Assembly (NCBI RefSeq): GCF_001422735.1
Contig: NZ_LMLZ01000001.1
Location: 431,233-495,232 of the forward strand
Direction: 5' to 3'
Length of the DNA: 64,000 nt
Origin: Acidovorax sp. Leaf78
GTDB lineage: Bacteria; Pseudomonadota; Gammaproteobacteria; Burkholderiales; Burkholderiaceae_C
How positions within the stretch are numbered: position 1 is the stretch's first letter; the number at the start of each line of letters is the position of its first letter. The notes under the pieces are model-generated. The model was not told the DNA's origin. It saw only the letters and a program-made list of their open reading frames with translations, and did no database searches. A program made the translations under genes and the position numbers. Shown piece after piece: positions 1 through 11,095 of the stretch.

Positions 1-180
1 CAAAACGGCATTCGCGTCGCGCCCGGCCCCATGTTCTCCAATACCGGGCGGTACGAGCATTTTCTGCGGCTGAGCTGCGGCATGCCCTTCACGGCGCAGG
101 TGGAAGCGGGCTACCGCACGCTGGGCGCCTTGATGGCTGCGCAGCTGGCCGAGCAGCCTGCTGCGCGCAGGGCGGCATAA
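1..180 (+). CDS. MocR-type GntR/aminotransferase-like regulator, 3' end only
   Basis: Only the last 59 codons are present; the gene begins outside the window. The tail reads like the C-terminal end of a PLP-dependent aminotransferase-fold domain fused to a GntR DNA-binding domain (MocR/PdxR type): an 'APGPMFS' segment, then 'FLRLSCG' and a 'YRTLGALM' helix. That spacing is the usual ending of this family, in which the aminotransferase fold acts as an effector-sensing domain and not as an enzyme. The DNA-binding domain is not visible, so a genuine class I aminotransferase cannot be excluded. The gene is followed by a strong bidirectional terminator shared with the convergent rpmB-rpmG operon. 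Confidence 0.6.
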   Translation, partial: QNGIRVAPGPMFSNTGRYEHFLRLSCGMPFTAQVEAGYRTLGALMAAQLAEQPAARRAA

Positions 181-254
181 GCGGCCAGCAGCAAGGCGAG
201 GCGAGGGGGCAGGGTCCACCACCAGCCCGCATGTTGCAGCCGGCGAGCGGCAAT

Positions 255-286
255 AAAAAAACCGCCCTGAAAAGGGCGGTTTTTTG
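255..286. terminator. Bidirectional Rho-independent terminator
   Basis: A GC stem with a GAAA loop is flanked by A6 on one side and T6 on the other, so it can terminate both the rightward MocR-type gene and the leftward rpmB-rpmG transcript. Confidence 0.9.
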
Positions 287-302
287 AAGGAATCCAGCCG
301 AA

Positions 303-473
303 TTACTTCAGCTTGATTTCCTTGTACTCGACGTGCTTGCGAGCTTTGGGATCAAATTTCATGATCAGCATCTTCTCGGGCATCGTCTTCTTGTTCTTGG
401 TCGTGGTGTAGAAGTGACCGGTACCCGCAGTGGATTCCAGCTTGATCTTGTCGCGTCCGCCTTTGCTTGCCAT
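303..473 (-). CDS. rpmG: 50S ribosomal protein L33
   Basis: A 56-residue basic protein, the normal length for L33, with the typical '[14 protein letters not shown]' segment and a C-terminal '[10 protein letters not shown]' end. It lacks the CxxC zinc-ribbon pairs of the Zn-binding L33 form, so it is the Zn-independent paralogue. It lies 11 bp downstream of rpmB on the same strand; the rpmB-rpmG pair is a conserved operon in proteobacteria. Transcription should stop at the hairpin just past its stop codon. Confidence 0.97.
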   Translation of the reverse strand: MASKGGRDKIKLESTAGTGHFYTTTKNKKTMPEKMLIMKFDPKARKHVEYKEIKLK

Positions 474-484
474 GGTGCTTCTCC

Positions 485-718
485 TTAGGCTTGACCACGT
501 GCGCGCAGGTCTGCGAGCACCGAGTCGATACCGTTCTTGTCGATCAAACGCAGGGCAGCGCTCGAAACGCGCAGGCGAACCCAGCGGTTTTCGGTCTCGA
601 CCCAGAAACGGCGGTATTGCAGGTTCGGCAGGAACCGGCGCTTGGTTTTGTTGTTGGCGTGGGAAACATTGTTCCCCGTCATGGGCTTCTTGCCCGTTAC
701 TTCGCAGACGCGTGCCAT
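485..718 (-). CDS. rpmB: 50S ribosomal protein L28
   Basis: A 77-residue L28. It starts '[12 protein letters not shown]' and carries the '[17 protein letters not shown]' motif of the family. Like L33 downstream it appears to be the cysteine-poor, non-zinc-ribbon form, since only one cysteine is visible. It is the first gene of a two-gene operon with rpmG and is read from a TATAAT-type promoter about 160 bp upstream, which leaves a long 5' leader with no other gene in it. Confidence 0.97.
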   Translation of the reverse strand: MARVCEVTGKKPMTGNNVSHANNKTKRRFLPNLQYRRFWVETENRWVRLRVSSAALRLIDKNGIDSVLADLRARGQA

Positions 719-878
719 GAGGACACTCCGATACTTTTTAACGGCCGTTTGCGGGCGCCCTGGGCAATGTTTGCCGAGGGCTCGCTGGCGGCCTCACCTC
801 GCCAGAAGGGTGGCGGTAACCCGATTTTGCTGCCCGAACTCCCGCGCAAAGGCGTAGCCGAATTCAGCAAAGCCACGG

Positions 879-907
879 ATTATAGCCTGAAGCCCGCTTT
901 TTGTCGC
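879..907 (-). promoter_or_regulatory. Putative sigma70 promoter of rpmB-rpmG
   Basis: On the minus strand TATAAT lies at 884-879, with GCGACA 17 bp further upstream as a partial -35. It faces rpmB and implies a 5' leader of about 155 nt. The 264 bp between rpmB and trxB (719-982) hold nothing else I can recognise. Confidence 0.55.
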
Positions 908-982
908 CTGGCTGCCCCGAGGCGCACAAATGCATGGCGGGGAGCGGCCCGCGCAGCGCCCAAGCCTGGGGCGCTAAAGCGA

Positions 983-2008
<1,026 letters not shown>

Positions 2009-2126
2009 TCAACCGCTCGGGGTCTCCGCAAGCCGCTCCAATTTCAATCACGGCGATTGTAAGAACCGATTGATAACCCGTTGCGGCGCCGGTGGAGCCG
2101 CTCACCAAGAGAGAGAGGATGTTTCC

Positions 2127-2804
2127 ATGTCGACGATGTTGTCCAACCTGGACCTGTTGCGCCGGGTGCCCCTGTTCTCGCTGCTCACCGTGACGCAGGC
2201 CGAGGTGATCAGCGGCGCGGTGATCAAGCGCCGCTTCAAGCGCGGCGAGCCACTGGTCGAGCAAGGGCAAAAGTCCGACGCGCTGTTCATTTTGCTCACT
2301 GGGCGCGCCCGGGTCATGACGTCCGACAGCCGGGGCCGCGAGGTGATCCTGGCCACCCTGTCGCCGGGCGACTACCTGGGCGAGATGAGCATCATCGACA
2401 ACGAGCCGCACTCCGCCACTGTGCGCGCCGAGGTGCAGACCGACGTGCTGATGCTCGGCCGCACCGAGTTTGCGCGCTGCCTGACCGAGAACGCCTCGAT
2501 GTCGCTGGTAGTGATGCGCGGCCTGGTCAAGCGCCTGCGCCATGCCGACCGCAAGATCGAATCGCTGGCCCTGCTGGACGTGTACGGCCGCGTGGCGCAC
2601 GCACTGCTCGACTTCGCCGTGCCCGATGCGCAGGGCCAGTTGATCATCAAGGACAAGATCTCCCGCCAGGACCTGGCCAAGATGGTGGGCGCCTCCCGCG
2701 AGATGGTCAGCCGCGTGATGAAAGACCTGGAAGAACGCGGCTTCATCGAGGCGCTGCCCAGCGGCGCGACGCTGCTCAAGGACCGGCTGAACGCGCTGGG
2801 CTGA
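2127..2804 (+). CDS. Crp/Fnr-family transcriptional regulator
   Basis: A 225-residue regulator: an N-terminal cyclic-nucleotide-binding beta-roll (about residues 15-125), a dimerisation helix, and a C-terminal winged helix-turn-helix with '[20 protein letters not shown]' as the DNA-contacting helices. There is no N-terminal cysteine cluster, so it is not an oxygen-sensing Fnr. In the phosphate-binding cassette, E. coli CRP has Arg82-Ser83; here the equivalent is 'PHSATVRA', with His replacing Arg, so classical cAMP binding is uncertain. A purine-rich AGAGAGAGGA sits 8 bp before ATG 2127; the open frame extends upstream but without a better site. It lies directly upstream of ftsK on the same strand. 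Confidence 0.88.
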   Translation: MSTMLSNLDLLRRVPLFSLLTVTQAEVISGAVIKRRFKRGEPLVEQGQKSDALFILLTGRARVMTSDSRGREVILATLSPGDYLGEMSIIDNEPHSATVRAEVQTDVLMLGRTEFARCLTENASMSLVVMRGLVKRLRHADRKIESLALLDVYGRVAHALLDFAVPDAQGQLIIKDKISRQDLAKMVGASREMVSRVMKDLEERGFIEALPSGATLLKDRLNALG

Positions 2805-2878
2805 CAGCGCCGACACTGTCGACTGGCGCCGGTCAGGAGTTGCCGCCAGTGCTTGGGGTAAGCTCGCTCGGCACGCAT

Positions 2879-5218
2879 ATGACCTATTCCCTCAATACCC
2901 TGAACGCATCGTCCGCGGCCAAGTCGCCGCCCCGCACGGGTGCCGCCCGTTTCGGCCATGAGATCGGCCTGATGCTGGGCCTGCTGGCCCTGGTTTTCTG
3001 GCTGCTGGCGCTGGTGAGCTACTCCGCGCAGGACGCGGCTTTTTCCAATTCCGGCGCACGGGATGTCCGCATGGTGGCCAACTGGGCGGGGCGTTTTGGC
3101 GCCTGGCTGGCCGATGGCAGCTACTTTGCGCTGGGCTTCTCCGTATGGTGGTGCGTGGCGGCGGGCGTGCGCGCCTGGCTTTCGTCGCTGGCGCGCTGGA
3201 TGCGTGGTGGCGAACAGGTGCCGGGTGCCGCGACCCCGATGCAGCGCCGAGCGCTGTTCTGGGTGGGGCTGGTGGTGCTGCTGTGCGCCAGCACCGCGCT
3301 GGAGTGGTCGCGGCTGTATCGCTTCGAAGCACTGCTGCCGGGCGGGCATGCCGGCGGGGTGCTGGGCTATGTCACCGGGCCTGCCAGCGTGAAGTGGCTG
3401 GGCTACACCGGCTCGGCCCTGCTGTCGATCGTGCTGGCGGTGCTGGGGGCTGCGCTGGTGTTTCGCTTCTCGTGGGGACACGTGGCCGAGGTGCTGGGGT
3501 CGCGCATCGACACCTTGGTGCAGTCGCGCCTGGCCAAGCGGGAAGTCGCCAAGGATGTGGCGGTGGGGCGCAAGGCCGCGCGCGAGCGTGCCGTGGTGGT
3601 GCTGGAAGAGCGCACCGAGAGCGAGGTGCACCACCCCGAGCCCATCCAGATCATCGAGCCCATCCTGGTGGATGTGCCGCAAAGCACCCGGGTGGTGAAA
3701 GAGCGCCAAAAGCCCCTGTTCACCGAGATGCCCGACAGCAAGCTGCCGCTGGTGGACTTGCTCGACGGCCCGCAGCAGCGCCAGGAAACCGTGGCGCCCG
3801 AGACGCTGGAGATGACCAGCCGGCTCATCGAGAAAAAGCTCAAGGACTTTGGCGTGGAGGTGCGTGTGGTGGCGGCCATGCCTGGCCCGGTGATCACGCG
3901 CTACGAGATCGAGCCCGCTACGGGCGTGAAGGGCTCGCAGATCGTGGGCCTGGCCAAGGATCTGGCGCGCTCGCTCAGCCTGGTGTCCATCCGCGTGGTG
4001 GAGACCATCCCCGGCAAGAATTTCATGGCGCTGGAGCTGCCCAACGCCAAACGCCAGTCGATCCGCCTGTCCGAGATCCTGGGCTCGCAGGTCTACCACG
4101 AGGCCAAGAGCATGCTCACCATGGGCCTGGGCAAGGACATCGTGGGCAACCCGGTGGTGGCAGACCTCGCCAAGATGCCACACGTGCTGGTGGCCGGTAC
4201 CACCGGCTCGGGCAAGTCGGTGGGTATCAACGCGATGATCCTGTCGCTGCTGTACAAGGCCGAGGCGCGCGATGTGCGCCTGTTGATGATCGACCCCAAG
4301 ATGCTGGAAATGTCGGTCTACGAAGGCATCCCGCACCTGCTGGCACCTGTGGTCACCGACATGAAGCAGGCGGCGCACGGCCTGAACTGGTGCGTGGCCG
4401 AGATGGAGCGGCGCTACAAGCTGATGTCCAAGCTGGGGGTGCGCAACCTGGCGGGCTACAACGTCAAGATCGACGAGGCCAAGGCGCGCGAGGAGTTCAT
4501 CTACAACCCCTTCAGCCTGACGCCCGAAGAGCCCGAGCCACTGCAGCGCCTGCCGCACATCGTGGTCATCATCGACGAGCTGGCCGACCTGATGATGGTG
4601 GTGGGCAAGAAGATCGAAGAGCTGATCGCCCGGCTGGCGCAAAAGGCGCGCGCGGCGGGCATCCATCTCATCCTGGCCACTCAGCGCCCCAGCGTGGATG
4701 TGATTACCGGCCTGATCAAGGCCAACATCCCCACCCGCATCGCGTTCTCGGTGGGCTCCAAGATCGACAGCCGCACCATCCTCGACCAGATGGGTGCCGA
4801 AGCCCTGCTGGGCATGGGCGACATGCTTTACATGGCCAGCGGCACGGGCCTGCCGATCCGGGTGCACGGCGCCTTCGTGTCGGACGAAGAAGTACACCGT
4901 GTCGTCAGCTACCTCAAGCAGCAAGGGGAGCCGGACTACATCGACGGCGTGCTCGAAGGCGGAACTGTGGACGGTGAAGGTGATCTGTCAGGGGAGGGCG
5001 GCAGCGGCGATGGGGGCGAGAAAGACCCCATGTACGACCAGGCCGTCGAAGTGGTGCTCAAGGACCGCAAGGCGAGCATCTCGTACGTGCAGCGCAAGCT
5101 GCGCATTGGCTACAACCGCTCGGCGCGGCTGCTGGAAGACATGGAAAAAGCCGGTCTGGTCAGTGGCCTCACCGCCAGCGGCCAGCGCGAAGTGCTGGTT
5201 CCCAACCGCAGCGAATGA
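2879..5218 (+). CDS. ftsK: DNA translocase FtsK
   Basis: A 779-residue septum-anchored translocase that pumps chromosomal DNA and activates XerCD at dif. It has four N-terminal membrane helices (within about residues 20-200), a short linker, then the RecA-like motor with Walker A GTTGSGKS at 440-447 and Walker B '[10 protein letters not shown]' (D566-E567). A C-terminal winged-helix gamma domain (from about 716) should read KOPS orientation sequences. ATG 2879 has no close Shine-Dalgarno site; a GTG at 2849, 9 bp after CAGGAG, is a plausible alternative start adding ten residues. lolA follows, with its start region overlapping the ftsK end in another frame. Confidence 0.96.
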   Translation: MTYSLNTLNASSAAKSPPRTGAARFGHEIGLMLGLLALVFWLLALVSYSAQDAAFSNSGARDVRMVANWAGRFGAWLADGSYFALGFSVWWCVAAGVRAWLSSLARWMRGGEQVPGAATPMQRRALFWVGLVVLLCASTALEWSRLYRFEALLPGGHAGGVLGYVTGPASVKWLGYTGSALLSIVLAVLGAALVFRFSWGHVAEVLGSRIDTLVQSRLAKREVAKDVAVGRKAARERAVVVLEERTESEVHHPEPIQIIEPILVDVPQSTRVVKERQKPLFTEMPDSKLPLVDLLDGPQQRQETVAPETLEMTSRLIEKKLKDFGVEVRVVAAMPGPVITRYEIEPATGVKGSQIVGLAKDLARSLSLVSIRVVETIPGKNFMALELPNAKRQSIRLSEILGSQVYHEAKSMLTMGLGKDIVGNPVVADLAKMPHVLVAGTTGSGKSVGINAMILSLLYKAEARDVRLLMIDPKMLEMSVYEGIPHLLAPVVTDMKQAAHGLNWCVAEMERRYKLMSKLGVRNLAGYNVKIDEAKAREEFIYNPFSLTPEEPEPLQRLPHIVVIIDELADLMMVVGKKIEELIARLAQKARAAGIHLILATQRPSVDVITGLIKANIPTRIAFSVGSKIDSRTILDQMGAEALLGMGDMLYMASGTGLPIRVHGAFVSDEEVHRVVSYLKQQGEPDYIDGVLEGGTVDGEGDLSGEGGSGDGGEKDPMYDQAVEVVLKDRKASISYVQRKLRIGYNRSARLLEDMEKAGLVSGLTASGQREVLVPNRSE

Positions 5219-5265
5219 ATGACCGGCCCGGCGCAAAGCGGGCCTGCACCTCCCAGGAGTTACTG

Positions 5266-5898
5266 TTGAAAAAGATCGCCACTGCAATTTTGATAGCTGC
5301 TGCCGCAAGCGCAGCCAGCGCTGACGGCCTGAAAAGCCTTGAATCCTTCATGAAGGGTACGCAGACGGGCCGCGCAGACTTCAGCCAGGTGGTCACGTCG
5401 CCTCCCAAGGACGGGCAGACCGCGCGCACCAAGACGTCGACCGGCAGCTTCGAGTTTCAGCGGCCTGGCCGCTTCAAGTTCGTCTACAAGAAGCCTTTCG
5501 AGCAGACCATCGTGGCCGACGGCCAGACCCTGTGGCTGTACGACGTGGACCTGAACCAGGTCACCCAGCGTGCGCAGGCCCAGGCACTGGGCACCACGCC
5601 TGCTGCGCTGCTGGCGTCGGCACCGGACCTGTCGGCCCTCAAGGCCGAGTTCACGCTGGAGAACGCCCCGGACCAGGACGGCCTGCAGTGGGTGCTGGCC
5701 ACCCCCAAGTCCAAGGACGGCCAGCTCAAGAGCGTGCGCGTGGGCTTTGCCAGCGAGCAATTGGCGGCGCTCGACATTCTGGACAGCTTCGGCCAGCGTT
5801 CGCTGATCCGCTTCAACGGCATGCAGGCCAATGCGGCCCTGCCAGCGGGCAACTTCCAGTTCAAGCCACCCGCCGGGGCGGATGTGGTGAAGCAATAA
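5266..5898 (+). CDS. lolA: Outer-membrane lipoprotein carrier LolA
   Basis: A 210-residue periplasmic chaperone that ferries lipoproteins from LolCDE to LolB. The start is taken as TTG 5266: it lies 6 bp after CCAGGAG and gives a textbook Sec signal peptide (LKKIATAILIAAAASAASA, cleaved before DGLKSLE). The longer frame from 5215 would place 17 residues before the signal. Family features include 'QTGRADFSQ', 'GSFEFQRPGRFKFVYKKPFEQTIVADGQTLWLYD' in overlapping blocks, and 'LNQVTQR'. The signal-peptide coding DNA contains a copy of the dispersed 'TAGCTGC' repeat (see repeats), so part of this leader is apparently repeat-derived. It follows ftsK in the same direction. Confidence 0.93.
   Translation: MKKIATAILIAAAASAASADGLKSLESFMKGTQTGRADFSQVVTSPPKDGQTARTKTSTGSFEFQRPGRFKFVYKKPFEQTIVADGQTLWLYDVDLNQVTQRAQAQALGTTPAALLASAPDLSALKAEFTLENAPDQDGLQWVLATPKSKDGQLKSVRVGFASEQLAALDILDSFGQRSLIRFNGMQANAALPAGNFQFKPPAGADVVKQ
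5285..5312 (+). repeat. Dispersed TAGCTGC-type repeat, copy 1 (inside lolA)
   Basis: 'TTTTGATAGCTGCTGCCGC' followed by AAGCGC matches the half-palindrome of the repeat family found at several other places in this window. It encodes hydrophobic residues of the LolA signal peptide. Confidence 0.5.
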
Positions 5899-5915
5899 CT
5901 CTTTGCGCCCTGGGT

Positions 5916-5945
5916 GCTACCGAAATGGTAGCTGCTGGGGCGCAT
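5916..5945 (+). repeat. Dispersed TAGCTGC-type repeat, copy 2
   Basis: GCTACC-GAAAT-GGTAGC forms a 6-bp stem, followed by TGCTGGGGCGC. It lies 17 bp past the lolA stop codon, between convergent lolA and the DUF1304 gene. Confidence 0.6.
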
Positions 5946-6029
5946 CGGCAAAGCGGTAGCGCCTGTTTTTGGCAGGATTTGAGTGAGTTAGTGCTTGCCG
6001 ATGCCGAACCCGCGGGCCCGGCGGACCGG

Positions 6030-6389
6030 TCAGGCCAACAGCAGCAGAGCCAGGCCGATGGCTGCAGGCACCGACTGGATGAACAAAATCTTGCGGCTGG
6101 CGGTGGCTGCGCCGTACAGCCCGGCGACCAGCACGCACAGCAGGAAGAACACCTTCACGCCCAGCCCGGCGGCGTCGCCCAGGTACAGGCCCCAGAACAG
6201 CCCCGCCGCCAGAAAGCCGTTGTACAGGCCCTGGTTGGCCGCCAGCACCTTGGTGGCTGCGGCCTGTTCGCGCGACTGCCCGAACGCCTTGCGGCCAGCG
6301 GGTTTGTCCCACAGGAACATCTCGAGCACGAGGATGTAGACGTGCAGGACGCCGATCAGACCGACGACGATATTGGCGGCAAGGGACAT
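6030..6389 (-). CDS. DUF1304 small membrane protein
   Basis: A 119-residue inner-membrane protein with four predicted hydrophobic helices: residues 5-24, 54-70, 77-94 and 103-118. The 'LGVLHVYILVLEMFLW'-like first helix, the 'NQGLYNGFLAAGLFWG' second helix and the overall length match the DUF1304 family, whose function is not established. The gene is convergent with lolA and divergent from rarA, so it is probably monocistronic. It starts at ATG 6389; no strong Shine-Dalgarno is visible. Confidence 0.85.
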   Translation of the reverse strand: MSLAANIVVGLIGVLHVYILVLEMFLWDKPAGRKAFGQSREQAAATKVLAANQGLYNGFLAAGLFWGLYLGDAAGLGVKVFFLLCVLVAGLYGAATASRKILFIQSVPAAIGLALLLLA

Positions 6390-6605
6390 GGTGGACAGGC
6401 TCCGAATAGGGGTGTGGACCGAGGCCCAGATACTAGACGCTGCTGCCGCGCAGTGTCTGTCACCTTGGGTCGTTGAACTCCGGGGGCCCCTGGCACAGCC
6501 GCTTGCCAGGTGCTGTTGTGGCGGCCGGCCGGTCAGGCTGAAGCCGACGTGCCGCGCATGCCCGCTCTGACGAATGGGCAGGGTGGGATGTGTTGGAATC
6601 GGAGC

Positions 6606-7937
6606 ATGACCGTCGCGACCTCTTCGTCCCCCATGCACCAGCCCCTGGCCGAACGCCTGCGCCCACGCACCCTGGGCGATGTCATTGGCCAGCAGCACGT
6701 GCTGGGCCCGGGCATGCCGCTGCGCCTGGCGTTCGAGTCCGGCCGGCCGCACAGCTGCATTCTGTGGGGCCCGCCGGGTGTGGGCAAGACCACGATTGCG
6801 CGGCTGATGGCCGATGCCTTCGATGCGCAGTTCATCAGCATCAGCGCCGTGCTGGGCGGGGTCAAGGACATCCGCGAGGCGGTGGAGCGGGCCGAGGTGG
6901 CGCGCGACGGGCTGATGCAGCAGCGCACCATCGTATTCGTCGATGAGGTGCACCGCTTCAACAAGAGCCAGCAGGATGCCTTTTTGCCGCACGTCGAGTC
7001 CGGCCTGTTCACTTTCATCGGCGCCACCACCGAGAACCCGTCGTTCGAGGTCAACTCCGCGCTGCTGTCGCGCGCCGCCGTGTATGTGCTGCAGCCCCTG
7101 TCCGAAGACGATTTGAAGCAAATCGTGGACCTGGCGCAGGCAGAGCAAGCGCTACCAGCTATCGAAAACGTAGCAATCGACCGCCTGGTGGCCTACGCCG
7201 ATGGCGACGCGCGCCGGCTGCTCAATACGCTGGAGACGCTGGCCATGGCCGCCACGCAAGAGAAGCTGGCCGAGATCACCGACGCCTGGCTGCTCAAGGT
7301 GCTGGGCGAGCGCATGCGCCGCTACGACAAGGGCGGCGAGCAGTTCTACGACACCATCAGCGCGCTGCACAAATCTGTACGCGGCTCCGACCCCGACGCG
7401 GCGCTGTACTGGCTGGTGCGCATGCTCGATGGCGGCGCCGACCCGCGCTACATGGCCCGCCGGTTGGTGCGCATGGCCAGCGAGGACATCGGCCTGGCCG
7501 ACCCGCGTGCGCTGCGCCTGGCGCTCGATGCCACCGAGGTCTACGAACGCCTGGGCACGCCCGAGGGCGAGCTGGCGCTGGCCGAGTGCGTGGTGTACCT
7601 GGCCGTGGCGCCCAAGTCCAACGCGGTCTACAAGGCCTACAACGCCGCCCGCGCCTGGGTGAAGAAGGATGGCACCCGCCCGGTGCCCATGCACCTGCGC
7701 AATGCACCGACCAAGCTCATGAAAGAGCTCGACTACGGCAAGGGCTACCGCTACGCGCACGATGAGGAGGGCGGCTTTGCCGCGGGCGAAAACTACCTGC
7801 CCGAAGGCATGCCCGAGCCCGGTTTCTACCAGCCGGTGGAGCGGGGGCTGGAAATCAAGATTGCACAGAAACTGCGTGCGCTGCGCGACCGCAATGCATC
7901 GGCCGATACCTCGGGCGGGATGGACGACGACGCCTGA
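6606..7937 (+). CDS. rarA: Replication-associated recombination protein A (MgsA/RarA AAA+ ATPase)
   Basis: A 443-residue clamp-loader-like AAA+ ATPase acting at stalled replication forks. Walker A is GPPGVGKT (55-62), Walker B 'IVFVDEVHRFNKSQQD', sensor 1 'FIGATTENPSFE', and the C-terminal tetramerisation region ends in a 'NYLPEGM...FYQPVERGLE' segment. ATG 6606 is preceded only by GGAGC and by a TGGAAT hexamer 6 bp away. Residues 181-192 (ALPAIENVAI region) are encoded by an in-frame copy of the dispersed TAGCTGC repeat, placed in a loop that is variable between RarA proteins. Order lolA-rarA is common in related genomes. Confidence 0.95.
   Translation: MTVATSSSPMHQPLAERLRPRTLGDVIGQQHVLGPGMPLRLAFESGRPHSCILWGPPGVGKTTIARLMADAFDAQFISISAVLGGVKDIREAVERAEVARDGLMQQRTIVFVDEVHRFNKSQQDAFLPHVESGLFTFIGATTENPSFEVNSALLSRAAVYVLQPLSEDDLKQIVDLAQAEQALPAIENVAIDRLVAYADGDARRLLNTLETLAMAATQEKLAEITDAWLLKVLGERMRRYDKGGEQFYDTISALHKSVRGSDPDAALYWLVRMLDGGADPRYMARRLVRMASEDIGLADPRALRLALDATEVYERLGTPEGELALAECVVYLAVAPKSNAVYKAYNAARAWVKKDGTRPVPMHLRNAPTKLMKELDYGKGYRYAHDEEGGFAAGENYLPEGMPEPGFYQPVERGLEIKIAQKLRALRDRNASADTSGGMDDDA
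7147..7180 (-). repeat. Dispersed TAGCTGC-type repeat, copy 3 (inside rarA)
   Basis: On the minus strand this reads TTGCTACGTTTTCGATAGC then TGGTAGCGCTTG, the fullest match to the family consensus. It is in frame within rarA and adds about eleven codons. Confidence 0.65.
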
Positions 7938-8250
7938 TGCAGTGCAGCACGGCACTTTATGCCGGGTTATGCTGATTTTGCATCGTGCCGGTAATAAGTT
8001 TGCACATCAATATTCCTGCTTGCATCATCCAGGCTTATGAATCGCGTTCCGCGCTGATGGGGCCCAAACCCGAGGGAAAACCCCGCCCGGCTTGGTGGGG
8101 GCCGCTTGTGACTACTCGCTACAATCCCGTCCACAAACCCGCACAGCTGCATTTCTGGCGGGTTTTTTGCTAGATGGCAGTCGGGCCCACAAGGCTGTAC
8201 CGATTCCGGTGCCAAAGCGGTGGGTACGTCACAAACGAAGGACTTCTCTT
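7938..8250 (+). other. Intergenic region between rarA and livH (leader of liv operon)
   Basis: 313 bp without a gene. It contains a TACAAT hexamer, a terminator-like hairpin with T6 and a second gene-free stretch before livH (see the separate entry). AT-rich TTTGCACATCAATATTCC near 8001-8018 may belong to another promoter. No conserved RNA or binding-site motif that I can name is visible. Confidence 0.5.
8120..8168 (+). terminator. TACAAT hexamer followed by a terminator-like hairpin upstream of livH
   Basis: TACAAT is at 8120-8125. A hairpin follows: AACCCGC (8136-8142) pairs with GCGGGTT (8158-8164), with an inner CAG/CTG step, then T6 (8163-8168). It may end rarA transcription, or act as an attenuator or 5' stem of the liv leader. 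No good -35 is seen for the TACAAT. Confidence 0.55.
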
Positions 8251-9180
8251 ATGGACATTTTGCTGCAACAGATCATCAACGGTCTGGTTCTCGGCAGCAT
8301 GTACGCCTTGATAGCCTTGGGCTACACGATGGTGTACGGCATTATTCAACTGATCAATTTCGCCCACGGCGAAGTGCTGATGATCGGTGCACTGACCAGC
8401 TGGAGCTGTATAGGAATGATGCAGGGCGCGATGCCCGGCGCCCCTGGCTGGGTCATCCTGCTCCTGGCCACCATCATTGCTTGCGTGGTGGCTGCCGCCC
8501 TGAACTTCACGATCGAAAAAGTCGCCTACCGGCCGCTGCGCAGCAGCCCGCGCCTAGCCCCCCTGATCACTGCCATCGGCATGTCCATCCTGCTGCAGAC
8601 GCTGGCGATGATCATCTGGAAGCCCAACTACAAGCCCTATCCCACGCTGCTGCCCAGCACGCCGTTCCAGATCGGTGGCGCGTTCATCACGCCCACGCAG
8701 ATCCTGATCCTGGGCGTGACGGCCGTGGCCCTGGCCTCGCTGGTCTACCTGGTCAACCACACCAACCTGGGCCGCGCGATGCGCGCCACCGCAGAAAACC
8801 CGCGCGTGGCTTCGCTGATGGGCGTCAAGCCCGACATGGTGATCTCGGCCACCTTCATCATCGGCGCCATTTTGGCGGCCATCGCCGGCATCATGTATGC
8901 GTCCAACTACGGCACGGCGCAGCACACGATGGGCTTCCTGCCAGGGCTCAAGGCCTTCACGGCAGCTGTGTTCGGCGGCATCGGCAATCTGGCCGGCGCG
9001 GTGGTGGGCGGCATCTTGCTGGGCCTCATCGAAGCCATCGGCTCGGGCTACATCGGCACCCTCACGGGCGGCCTGCTGGGCAGCCACTACACCGACATCT
9101 TTGCGTTCATCGTGCTCATCATCATCCTGACGCTGCGCCCTTCGGGCCTGCTGGGTGAGCGTGTGGCGGACCGAGCCTGA
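8251..9180 (+). CDS. livH: Branched-chain amino acid/amide ABC transporter permease LivH
   Basis: A 309-residue inner-membrane permease with about eight hydrophobic helices. Family signatures are the N-terminal 'QQIINGLVLGSMYALIALGYTMVYGIIQLINFAHGE' region, the mid 'RAMRATAENPRVASLMGVKP' cytoplasmic loop and 'GGIGNLAGAVVGGILLGLIE'. GAAGGA lies 8 bp before ATG 8251. It is the first gene of livH-livM-livG-livF. No periplasmic binding protein of the LivJ/HAAT type lies next to this operon, so the substrate (leucine-type amino acids, amides or urea) cannot be read from context. Confidence 0.94.
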   Translation: MDILLQQIINGLVLGSMYALIALGYTMVYGIIQLINFAHGEVLMIGALTSWSCIGMMQGAMPGAPGWVILLLATIIACVVAAALNFTIEKVAYRPLRSSPRLAPLITAIGMSILLQTLAMIIWKPNYKPYPTLLPSTPFQIGGAFITPTQILILGVTAVALASLVYLVNHTNLGRAMRATAENPRVASLMGVKPDMVISATFIIGAILAAIAGIMYASNYGTAQHTMGFLPGLKAFTAAVFGGIGNLAGAVVGGILLGLIEAIGSGYIGTLTGGLLGSHYTDIFAFIVLIIILTLRPSGLLGERVADRA

Positions 9181-9193
9181 GGAGCACCACACC

Positions 9194-10270
<1,077 letters not shown>

Positions 10271-10295
10271 AGCCGAACACCACCGAAAGTTAGCA

Positions 10296-11078
10296 ATGAC
10301 AGAGAAATCCAATGAAGTGGTGCTGAAGGTCGCCGGTATTTCCAAGCGCTTCGGCGGCCTGCAGGCCTTGTCGGACGTGGGCATCACCATCAAGCGTGGC
10401 CAGGTGTACGGCCTGATCGGCCCGAACGGCGCTGGCAAGACCACGTTCTTCAACGTGATCACGGGGCTATACACGCCCGACGCAGGTACCTTCGAGCTGG
10501 CAGGCAAGCCCTATGAGCCCACCGCCGTGCACGAAGTGGCCAAGGCGGGTATCGCCCGCACCTTCCAGAACATCCGCCTGTTCGCTGAAATGACGGCGCT
10601 CGAGAACGTGATGGTGGGCCGCCACATCCGCACCAAGTCCGGCCTGATCGGTGCGGTGTTCCGTACCAAGGGCTTCAAGGACGAAGAGGCCGCCATCAAG
10701 AAGCGCGCGCAGGAGCTGCTCGACTATGTGGGCATCGGCAAGTTCGCCGACTACAAGGCGCGCACCCTGAGCTACGGCGACCAGCGCCGCCTGGAGATCG
10801 CCCGCGCCCTGGCCACCGACCCGCAGCTCATCGCGCTGGACGAGCCCGCCGCTGGTATGAACGCCACCGAGAAGGTGCAGCTGCGCGAGCTGATCGACCG
10901 CATTCGCAACGACAACCGCACCATCTTGCTCATCGAACACGATGTGAAGCTGGTGATGGGCTTGTGCGACCGTGTGACGGTGCTCGACTACGGCAAGCAG
11001 ATTGCCGAAGGCAACCCTGCCGAAGTGCAGAAGAACGAAAAAGTGATCGAGGCCTATCTGGGCACCGGCGGGCACTGA
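10296..11078 (+). CDS. livG: Branched-chain amino acid ABC transporter ATPase LivG
   Basis: A 260-residue ABC ATPase. Walker A GPNGAGKT is at 42-49; the ABC signature is the LivG-type 'LSYGDQRRLEIARAL' and Walker B is 'LIALDEPAAGMN' followed by the H-loop 'ILLIEHDVKLVMGLCDRV'. The insert 'IARTFQNIRLFAEMTALENVMVGRH' is typical of LivG. The Shine-Dalgarno before ATG 10296 is weak (GAAAG), consistent with translation within the operon. Confidence 0.95.
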   Translation: MTEKSNEVVLKVAGISKRFGGLQALSDVGITIKRGQVYGLIGPNGAGKTTFFNVITGLYTPDAGTFELAGKPYEPTAVHEVAKAGIARTFQNIRLFAEMTALENVMVGRHIRTKSGLIGAVFRTKGFKDEEAAIKKRAQELLDYVGIGKFADYKARTLSYGDQRRLEIARALATDPQLIALDEPAAGMNATEKVQLRELIDRIRNDNRTILLIEHDVKLVMGLCDRVTVLDYGKQIAEGNPAEVQKNEKVIEAYLGTGGH

Positions 11079-11095
11079 AGGACAGGACACAACAA

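Noticed and set aside
2372..4924. Very long open frame antisense to ftsK
   Set aside because: It has no Shine-Dalgarno and no family, its composition is His/Arg/Gln-rich, and it mirrors the GC-rich third codon positions of ftsK. The same holds for antisense frames over rhlE, phoX, polA and the di-haem gene.
6457..6463. CTGTCAC heptamer upstream of rarA, possible Pho box
   Set aside because: No second heptamer occurs 11 bp either side, and the neighbouring genes have no phosphate link.
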